DNA of 5,029 bases from contig JAHFTU010000091.1 in the NCBI GenBank assembly GCA_023269295.1, positions 1-5,029 on the forward strand. The letters are read 5' to 3'. Under the pieces are notes generated by a model. The model was given only the letters and a program-made list of their open reading frames with translations, was not told the DNA's origin and searched no databases. This document shows positions 1-4,418 of the stretch, one piece after another. The position numbers and the translations under genes were made by a program. The stretch's first letter is position 1. Every line of letters begins with the position of its first letter. The DNA is from Candidatus Woesearchaeota archaeon (GTDB lineage: Archaea > Nanobdellota > Nanobdellia > Woesearchaeales > UBA10216).

Positions 1-120
1 GTTTCTCTACGTTCAGCCACAAGGGTTCTTGTCCCAATAGCACGCCAAAATGCTTTCGAAGTCAATGATTATAACGCCGCGGGAGGGATTTGAACCCCCG
101 AGTCCTTTCGGACAGTGAAT

Positions 121-164
121 CCCTGTGTGGTATCGTAGGTATCTAAAGGACACCTAAATGCCCT
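121..164 (-). other. tRNA-Ser intron 2 (canonical 37/38)
   Basis: A 44-base intron placed one base after the anticodon, between A37 and A38, so that exon bases ATTCAC complete the anticodon stem. It contains an 8-bp hairpin (TAGGTGTC, loop CTTTA, GATACCTA). The expected central helix (TTGC with ACAG) gives only three of four pairs, so the placement rests mainly on restoring a normal anticodon arm and the canonical position. Confidence 0.65.
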
Positions 165-172
165 TAGCAATC

Positions 173-208
173 TTACGGTCCGCAAGCCATTTTAGCAGCT
201 TGGCGAAT
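173..208 (-). other. tRNA-Ser intron 1 (position 29/30)
   Basis: A 36-base noncanonical intron in the 5' strand of the anticodon stem. The exon bases GCGG pair with intron bases CCGT to form the 4-bp central helix, flanked by 3-base bulges TGA and AAG that hold the cut sites. The inner stem pairs TTCGC and AAGC with GCTT and GCGGA (9 pairs, one bulged C). The outer helix is poor, so this is a relaxed motif of the kind known for archaeal noncanonical introns. The hairpin loop includes a second copy of a GCT anticodon-loop sequence (CTGCTAA). Confidence 0.8.
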
Positions 209-240
209 CACCGCGATACCAGGCTACGCGACCGCGGCAT

Positions 241-261
241 GACCTTTTTAGAAAAAAGGTC
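241..261. repeat. 21-base palindrome GACC...GGTC beside the tRNA-Ser start
   Basis: A perfect 9-bp inverted repeat (GACCTTTTT and AAAAAGGTC) around a 3-base AGA centre. It ends three bases upstream of the tRNA-Ser 5' end. On the minus strand it carries a T6 run, so it could act as a second terminator, a promoter-proximal operator, or a stem in the precursor leader. The sequence does not decide between these. Confidence 0.6.
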
Positions 262-265
262 AATC

Positions 266-296
266 AAAAAACGACGACCTCCTTTCCGAAAGGGTC
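266..296 (-). terminator. Hairpin plus T6 tract after the acyltransferase operon
   Basis: On the minus strand, downstream of the stop codon at 345-347, bases 296-276 form an imperfect stem-loop (GACC/GGTC ends, CTTT/AAAG core, one 2-base bulge). After GTCG comes a run of six T (271-266). Archaeal termination depends mainly on T tracts, so the T6 is the more meaningful part. The same T-rich segment could be the TATA region of tRNA-Ser. Confidence 0.5.
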
Positions 297-344
297 TATT
301 CAGAAGAATTGCGTGGCGGCTTTTAAAGGTTTTGGGTTAAGGAA

Positions 345-2849
345 TCATAATCTCGTAACAGCATTTTCGAAAGCTTTCGTTATCTCTATGTACGATTTAT
401 CCCTAAGCTGGCCGTAAGCAATCGGTTTGCCGATCTTGACAGTTACTTTTCCGGCTTTTTTTGGAATAACGCTGCCTTTCGGGAATATGTCAAAAATCCC
501 CTCTACCTTTAGTGGAACGACTGGAACCCGAAGCTCGTAGGCAAGCATCCCTATTCCCTGCTTGAACGGCTTCATTTTTCCCGTGTCAGTGCGTTCGCCC
601 TCTGGAAAAACAAGCAGGTTCCAGCCGTTGTCAATTAGTTTTCCGCTGTACTGCATGCTTTGCAATGGCCGTGTTGTCTGCTCAAACAGGTAAGTGTTCG
701 CAAATAGGGAATAAAGGTTGTAAGCCAGAAGCTTCAGGGCTTTCTCAAATGCAACATATTTCTTTGGGAGCTGGCGTATTTTATGAAATTCCCCCCACGC
801 AGCAGGGCTCAGCTTTGTCCTGAGCTTCATGGGAAGGGCTGTCATAATCAGCGGCGTATCAAAGTGGCTTGTGTGGTTGGAGACAAAGATAACAGGTCCT
901 TCGAGGTTTTTAAGGTTCTCTTCCCCTTCAACTTTAAGCTTGCAGCAAATCCTGAGGGCAGGGAAAATTATCAAATGCTGGACTAGGAAACGAAGCTGGT
1001 TAATTGGGAATCTCCTTACCCAGTCGCGTTGCCCCAGTTTTTTGGCTGATTTTCTCGTTTCTATCAGCCTTTCAAGCTCTTCAACAGTGGTTGTGTTTGT
1101 TATGAGGGTCTCGTCTAAATCAATGTTAAAATCTGATTCTATATTTGAAACAAGTTCAATCCTGCCTATTGAGCTCATATGCAAGCCTGTTGTCAGGATT
1201 GATTTTGGTGTTATCGCCTGAATTGGCAGCTGCGCAACCTTGGCAAGGATTGAATAAAGCCTGTTTTTCTGCGTAATTAGAGCGCTCTCAGGCAGGTTTT
1301 TCTGCTCAGCATATTGCCTGAGAATGTTCTTTTTCACTTTAAGCGTTGAAGTTCTTGGAAAATCCTCATAGGGCCATGTGTCGTAGCTTTGAATTTGCTG
1401 GTAGTCCATTAGTTTCTTGTTCGCTGCCGTAACAACATCAGCGAGCTGTTTGCCCCGTAAATCAGCAAGAAGGAAGGCATGGACCTGCTCGCCTTCCTTA
1501 TTCCTGGCTCCAATAACTGCGCTTTCCCTTATGCCTGGCATGTTGTTCAGCACAGCCTCAACGTCTTCGGCGTAAACATTCAGGCCCTCGCTTGTTATGA
1601 TTACGTCCTTGCTCCTTCCCTTCAGAAAAAGGAACCCGTCTTTGTCAAAAGTTCCTATGTCTCCTGTTTTTAACCAGCCATCCGTGAAGGAATTCCTTGT
1701 TTTTTCCCTGTCGTTGTAGTAGCCCTGTGTTACATTAGGGCCTCTCACTAAGATTTCGTTATTTTCACCTGTGATAACCTGCTCGCCTGGCAGCACTGTG
1801 CCGACAGAGCCGATTCTTCTTTTATGCGGCAAATTAAAGGTTACGTTTGGGGACGCCTCTGTAAGCCCGTACCCCTGCAGGGCCAGAAAGCCAAGCCTGT
1901 GCCAAAACAGTTCCCTCTCCTTATCGAAAGGCGCACCTCCAACCCCAAAAAACTCAAAGCTGCCGCCGAACTTCATGTGCAGTGGCAAAAACAGGCATTT
2001 TCTAAGAAAAAAAGGCATTTTGCCGGCGACCAGAGCAAGACCCCTGAAGAAAAAATAAAGTCTTTTGCGCCGGAATTCATTAATTATGCTGTCTTCGAGC
2101 AAGGAGAGAATTCTTGGCACCACAAGCATCACAGTGATTTTTTCTTTATTAACCGTTTCAATAAGGGCTGATGGCTTTATTGTTCTAAGGTAAACAATAG
2201 TTGCGCCAGCAATTAGCGGAAGGAAAAAGCCGTTGGTCTGCTCGAAAACATGGCTCAGTGGGAGAACAGAGAGTAGCCTGTATTTGCCAGTGATGTCCAG
2301 GACTTTTTTGACTGATTCAAGATTGCTTACGATGTTCCTGTGGGTCAGGGTGACGCCTTTTGGGATTGAAGTTGTTCCTGACGTATAAAGAAGCTCCACA
2401 ATGTCGGATTCCGCAATTTCAGGAAGTTTAAGCTTCAGCCTTTTGCAGTTGGCTAAAGAAATGTCCAGGTTCTCTGCGAAGATGATCTTAATGTTCAGAT
2501 ATCTCGGCCTGTATTTTGTCTGGAAAACCAGCTTGGCATTTACCTGCTGCTGCACATGGTTCAGGTAGGCCTTGTCTGCCCTCACGTCAATAGGAACTGC
2601 TATGGTCCCGTTTAGTATGCAGCCAAGGAAGAATACGCCCCACTCGGGCGAGTTGGGCGCCCATATTATGACCCTGTCGCCTTTTTTGACGCCTTCCTGC
2701 TGAAGGAGCGCAGCCACTTTGAGGCTCTTCTCATATATTTCCCTGTAACTGTACTTCAGGGTGCGGAAGCCGGTTTTGTAAATTATGGCTGTTTTATGCC
2801 CTTTGTCCTGCTCTGAAAATTTGTGAATATACTCAGTCAGGTTTTTCAT
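345..2849 (-). CDS. Three-domain acyl-activating ligase / acyl carrier / PlsC-type acyltransferase
   Basis: Protein of 834 residues. Residues 1 to about 515 are an AMP-binding fatty acyl ligase: ATP loop LYTSGTTSIPKGV (154-166), GYGLTEAS (326-333), GWLKTGDIG (391-399), the GRSKD hinge (411-415), and a C-terminal lysine at K504 where the family's catalytic lysine sits. Residues about 528-600 are an acyl carrier domain whose attachment serine is probably S560, in MSSIGRIEL. Residues about 635-834 are a PlsC-like acyltransferase with H659-X4-D664, FPEGERT (748-754) and VPVVPLKVEG (775-784). A basic hydrophobic stretch (about 259-295) suggests membrane association. E. coli Aas has the acyltransferase first and uses free ACP; here the order is reversed and the carrier is built in. 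The start overlaps the acpS stop as ATGA, so translation is probably coupled. The likely route is fatty acid to acyl-AMP to acyl-carrier to a glycerolipid acceptor; the acceptor is unknown. Confidence 0.92.
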   Translation of the reverse strand: MKNLTEYIHKFSEQDKGHKTAIIYKTGFRTLKYSYREIYEKSLKVAALLQQEGVKKGDRVIIWAPNSPEWGVFFLGCILNGTIAVPIDVRADKAYLNHVQQQVNAKLVFQTKYRPRYLNIKIIFAENLDISLANCKRLKLKLPEIAESDIVELLYTSGTTSIPKGVTLTHRNIVSNLESVKKVLDITGKYRLLSVLPLSHVFEQTNGFFLPLIAGATIVYLRTIKPSALIETVNKEKITVMLVVPRILSLLEDSIINEFRRKRLYFFFRGLALVAGKMPFFLRKCLFLPLHMKFGGSFEFFGVGGAPFDKERELFWHRLGFLALQGYGLTEASPNVTFNLPHKRRIGSVGTVLPGEQVITGENNEILVRGPNVTQGYYNDREKTRNSFTDGWLKTGDIGTFDKDGFLFLKGRSKDVIITSEGLNVYAEDVEAVLNNMPGIRESAVIGARNKEGEQVHAFLLADLRGKQLADVVTAANKKLMDYQQIQSYDTWPYEDFPRTSTLKVKKNILRQYAEQKNLPESALITQKNRLYSILAKVAQLPIQAITPKSILTTGLHMSSIGRIELVSNIESDFNIDLDETLITNTTTVEELERLIETRKSAKKLGQRDWVRRFPINQLRFLVQHLIIFPALRICCKLKVEGEENLKNLEGPVIFVSNHTSHFDTPLIMTALPMKLRTKLSPAAWGEFHKIRQLPKKYVAFEKALKLLAYNLYSLFANTYLFEQTTRPLQSMQYSGKLIDNGWNLLVFPEGERTDTGKMKPFKQGIGMLAYELRVPVVPLKVEGIFDIFPKGSVIPKKAGKVTVKIGKPIAYGQLRDKSYIEITKAFENAVTRL

Positions 2850-3190
2850 TTCTTCACTGTCAAAATTAAAACCGCCAGGGCATAGTCCCCGTCATGGCTT
2901 ATGCTCAGCATGGGTTTCAGATTCGGATTGCCGTAGTCTCCATTTTCCATAAGCCTCAGTTCCGGCTCTCCGTTTTCTTTTGTGACAACCTCAACAGCGA
3001 GCCAGTCAGGCACTTTTTTCAAAGCCTTAAAAAAAGCTTCCTTGGCAGCAAAAACCCCTGCGAGGTGTTCAGGCCTGGTGTCCTTTAATTCGCTCGGATG
3101 AAAAACTCTTTTGGCAGCGCTCTCGTCTTTTAGCAGTTTTTCAATTTTAGGGATGTAAGTCAAATCAGTCCCTATCCCGACAACAACCAT
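2846..3190 (-). CDS. acpS: Holo-[acyl-carrier-protein] synthase (4'-phosphopantetheinyl transferase, AcpS type)
   Basis: Transfers 4'-phosphopantetheine from CoA to the conserved serine of a carrier protein, in the cytoplasm. The 114-residue length is normal for the small AcpS type, which works as a trimer in bacteria. Visible motifs are GIGTDL (5-10) with metal-binding D9, FHPSEL (30-35), the core VFAAKEAFFKAL (46-57) with E51, and SISHD (96-100). It is the first gene of an operon: its TGA overlaps the ATG of the acyl ligase/carrier/acyltransferase gene by four bases. The obvious substrate is that protein's carrier domain, since no free acpP lies in the window. The ATG at 3190 fits the upstream TATA box spacing and suggests a leaderless mRNA. 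AcpS is mainly bacterial, so in an archaeon this gene probably came by transfer (inference). Confidence 0.93.
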   Translation of the reverse strand: MVVVGIGTDLTYIPKIEKLLKDESAAKRVFHPSELKDTRPEHLAGVFAAKEAFFKALKKVPDWLAVEVVTKENGEPELRLMENGDYGNPNLKPMLSISHDGDYALAVLILTVKK

Positions 3191-3212
3191 ATGTTAAGAT
3201 GAATCAAAAACC

Positions 3213-3220
3213 TATATAAA
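3213..3220 (-). promoter_or_regulatory. TATA box of the acpS operon
   Basis: Minus-strand TTTATATA within GTTTATATAGG, centred about 26 bases before the acpS ATG. Archaeal transcription starts about 25 bases after the TATA centre, so the transcript should begin at or beside the start codon. No Shine-Dalgarno sequence lies between them. Confidence 0.75.
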
Positions 3221-3246
3221 CTTTTGTCAGGTTTTATCACTGCGTT

Positions 3247-4119
3247 CTAGGCTGCCGCTATAATCGCAATGCCAGCAACCACAACAATCGCTCCAAGAAC
3301 TACATGCAGGGTTATTTTCTCATGCTGCTTCAGGAAGAGGTAGCCGTATAGCGTAGCGAAAAGCGGCTGTGAGCTTATCAGTGGGAAAACAACGCTTACA
3401 TTTCCTCTCTTGACAGCCTCGAAGTTCAGCACAAGCCCAACAGTATTGATTAGTCCTGCCGTTAAAAAGAGCGGCCACGACTTCTTGTTTAGTGAGAAGG
3501 TTCCTTTGGTTTTTGCAAAAGCCATAAGCGTAACCATGGCTGCTGTGAGGCCAACGGCTGCAGCAAATATGGCGTTTGGCAGCTGCTCAAGCCCAACCTT
3601 ATAGATGTTAGTTGTAATGCCGTACAGCAACGCTGCAGTAAGGGGATACAAGAGATTTACCGCGCCTGATTTTGTTTTCTTGCTTTCGTACGCAACTACC
3701 CACACACCGGCAATTATGGCAATTGTGCCAATAAAAACAGGCAGTGTCCAATGCTCCCCCCTGAAAAGTATGGCAATCACTGCGCCAAAAAGTCCTGAGC
3801 TGGCAAGCGCAATGGTGTTCCTCGCTGGGCCTACGCGGTGCACGCCTGTAAACTGAAGGTATCGTGCAATGCCATGCCCGATTGACCCCGCAAGTATGAA
3901 AAGCATTATCGCAGAAGGCGTAAGTTTGATGGGCAGAGTCATTAGCACGAGCAGCCACAAGAAAACAGCGTTGATTGCGGTGACAATCACAGTTCCATGA
4001 AATGGGCTTGAGTGGTCATAGCCCTTCTTGAGGAAAACAAGCCCGAGCGGGAAAAGCGCTGCAGATATGATTGCTGCTATTTCAGCGGTTTTCGACTGCA
4101 GCAATTCAACAACTGCCAT
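3247..4119 (-). CDS. EamA/DMT-superfamily ten-helix transporter
   Basis: Membrane protein of 290 residues, the usual length for the drug/metabolite transporter superfamily. It shows two EamA repeats (about 13-144 and 154-289) of five hydrophobic segments each, at roughly 11-30, 40-62, 70-88, 98-118, 124-144, 154-172, 180-201, 214-232, 238-262 and 269-290. The first repeat has a typical conserved stretch around RVGPARNTIALASSGLF (96-112), and the second around RGNVSVVFPLISSQPLF (238-254). The substrate cannot be read from sequence; family members move amino acids, nucleotide sugars, metabolites or drugs. It lies upstream of acpS on the same strand with a 56-base gap that holds a separate TATA box, so it is probably its own transcription unit. 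Its own TATA box sits about 27 bases before the ATG, implying a leaderless mRNA. No T-tract terminator is obvious after its stop. Confidence 0.9.
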   Translation of the reverse strand: MAVVELLQSKTAEIAAIISAALFPLGLVFLKKGYDHSSPFHGTVIVTAINAVFLWLLVLMTLPIKLTPSAIMLFILAGSIGHGIARYLQFTGVHRVGPARNTIALASSGLFGAVIAILFRGEHWTLPVFIGTIAIIAGVWVVAYESKKTKSGAVNLLYPLTAALLYGITTNIYKVGLEQLPNAIFAAAVGLTAAMVTLMAFAKTKGTFSLNKKSWPLFLTAGLINTVGLVLNFEAVKRGNVSVVFPLISSQPLFATLYGYLFLKQHEKITLHVVLGAIVVVAGIAIIAAA

Positions 4120-4142
4120 AGCGCCATTTTGTTTCCTAAACC

Positions 4143-4150
4143 TTTATAAA
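4143..4150. promoter_or_regulatory. Shared symmetric TATA box for the transporter and initiator tRNA genes
   Basis: TTTATAAA reads the same on both strands. Its centre is about 27 bases from the transporter ATG (minus strand) and about 30 bases from the first base of the initiator tRNA (plus strand). No other TATA-like element lies in the 56 bases between the genes. TBP binding here could therefore serve both directions, with flanking BRE sequences setting polarity. Confidence 0.75.
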
Positions 4151-4190
4151 CATTCTGGCAAAACCTTCAAAGCACAGCGGAGTAGGGCAG

Positions 4191-4222
4191 AGGATGATAG
4201 CTTTCTGCTATTGCCCGCCTAA
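4191..4222 (+). other. Initiator tRNA intron 1 (D loop, about position 15/16)
   Basis: A 32-base intron. The exon's GGGC pairs with GCCT near the intron's 3' end (one G-U) as the central helix, with bulges AGA and AAC. The inner stem pairs GGATGATAGC with GCTATTGCCC (one mismatch, two wobbles) around loop TTTCT. Splicing joins AG to CCAGGAG, restoring a standard initiator D loop. Confidence 0.87.
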
Positions 4223-4238
4223 CCAGGAGTGCCCGGTG

Positions 4239-4262
4239 TAGCAGTGACCTGCTGCTTCGGAC
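4239..4262 (+). other. Initiator tRNA intron 2 (position 29/30)
   Basis: A 24-base intron in the 5' strand of the anticodon stem. The exon's CCGG pairs with intron TCGG (one G-U), with bulges TGT and ACG. The inner stem AGCAGT/GCTGCT has six pairs with a 5-base loop. The outer helix is short (two pairs). The site is the same as intron 1 of the tRNA-Ser gene. Confidence 0.87.
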
Positions 4263-4270
4263 GGCTCATA

Positions 4271-4288
4271 ACCACTTTTGGTTGGGAG
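4271..4288 (+). other. Initiator tRNA intron 3 (canonical 37/38)
   Basis: An 18-base intron, very short. The anticodon-loop bases CTCA pair with TGGG near its 3' end (one G-U), and a minimal inner stem (CCA/TGG) closes a 4-base loop. Removal joins A37 to A38 and completes the CCCAC strand of the anticodon stem. Confidence 0.85.
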
Positions 4289-4296
4289 ACCCACAG

Positions 4297-4328
4297 AAAG
4301 AGCTAAGTTAAGGCTTGCTCTTTGGGAC
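4297..4328 (+). other. Initiator tRNA intron 4 (variable loop, about 45/46)
   Basis: A 32- or 33-base intron between the anticodon stem and T arm. It has a strong inner stem, AAAGAGC with GCTCTTT (7 bp). The exon's CCC(A) pairs with (T)GGG. The 3' cut before GTC is well placed; the 5' cut falls either after CA or after CAG. I chose the latter because it gives a normal 5-base variable loop (AGGTC). Confidence 0.82.
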
Positions 4329-4389
4329 GTCGAAGGTTCAAATCCTTCCTCCGCTACTATTCTAATGATAGTTCTCAAAACCGTCAACA

Positions 4390-4398
4390 TTAAAAATA
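4390..4398 (+). promoter_or_regulatory. Probable TATA box of rnhB
   Basis: TTAAAAATA is centred about 25 bases upstream of the rnhB ATG, the spacing seen for the other genes here, again predicting a leaderless transcript. It differs more from the TATA consensus than the other two. rnhB could also be read through from the tRNA gene 62 bases upstream. Confidence 0.55.
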
Positions 4399-4418
4399 GC
4401 ATCCTCAATTGTTGCGTC

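Larger units (their letters stand above)
75..238 (-). tRNA. tRNA-Ser(GCU) with two introns
   Basis: Reads AGC/AGU serine codons. The 7-bp acceptor stem pairs GCCGCGG (238-232) with CCGCGGC (82-76), and base 75 gives discriminator G, as usual for archaeal tRNA-Ser. The D arm has GCG/CGC around TAGCCTGGTAT. The long type II variable arm (GTCC, GAAA loop, GGAC) and the T arm (GGGGG, TTCAAAT, CCCTC) are intact. CCA is not encoded. The gene is 164 bases, far over the roughly 85 expected. Removing 36 bases (208-173) and 44 bases (164-121) gives an 84-base tRNA with anticodon stem GTGGA/TTCAC (one G-U pair) and loop TTGCTAA, anticodon GCT. Exons are 238-209, 172-165 and 120-75. The serine type II call is strong; the exact intron boundaries are inferred from pairing, the first well supported and the second less so. 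A weak T-rich TATA candidate lies at 263-271. Confidence 0.88.
4176..4356 (+). tRNA. Initiator tRNA-Met(CAU) interrupted by four introns
   Basis: Reads the start codon. The acceptor stem AGCGGAG (4176-4182) pairs with CTCCGCT (4349-4355), discriminator A (4356); the A1-U72 pair is an archaeal initiator mark. The T arm is GAAGG, TTCAAAT, CCTTC (4332-4348). The gene spans 181 bases. Removing four segments leaves a 75-base tRNA: exons 4176-4190, 4223-4238, 4263-4270, 4289-4296 and 4329-4356. The product has D arm GGGC/GCCC with loop AGCCAGGAGT, anticodon stem GTGGG/CCCAC with the initiator-type three G-C pairs, and loop CTCATAA. This matches the usual archaeal initiator tRNA closely, which is the main support for the exon set. 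Each intron also has a BHB-like fold. The last intron's left edge is uncertain by one base, giving a variable loop of four or five bases. CCA is not encoded. Confidence 0.93.

Noticed and set aside
1..93. Open reading frame on the plus strand from the left edge, about 30 codons, ending inside the tRNA-Ser T arm; also an open minus-strand frame from a TTG at 64 to the edge.
   Set aside because: Both are too short and cut by the edge, neither shows a recognisable motif, and the plus frame would run into the tRNA gene. Chance open frames of this length are common.
187..208. An alternative tRNA-Ser model using an 8-base first intron and the CTGCTAA loop.
   Set aside because: An 8-base intron is too short to form a bulge-helix-bulge, whereas the 36-base intron has a central 4-bp helix with 3-base bulges and a 9-pair inner stem.
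158..340. Plus-strand 60-codon reading frame with a basic C-terminal half.
   Set aside because: It overlaps the antisense of tRNA-Ser and the palindromes, has no promoter at the right distance, and its basic residues come from the A-rich intergenic stretch.
345..2849. Calling the three-domain protein Aas (bifunctional acyl-ACP synthetase/acyltransferase).
   Set aside because: The domain order is reversed relative to E. coli Aas and an internal carrier domain is present, so the symbol would mislead even though the chemistry may be similar.
3608..3958. Minus-strand 116-codon frame within the transporter gene.
   Set aside because: It is an out-of-frame shadow of the transporter; its Cys/His-rich translation lacks any family motif, while the main frame has ten clear membrane segments.
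4176..4356. Reading the long tRNA-Met gene as a degenerate or pseudo-tRNA.
   Set aside because: All conserved initiator features survive once the four segments are removed, and each segment folds with the exon in a splicing-compatible way; random insertions would not do this.
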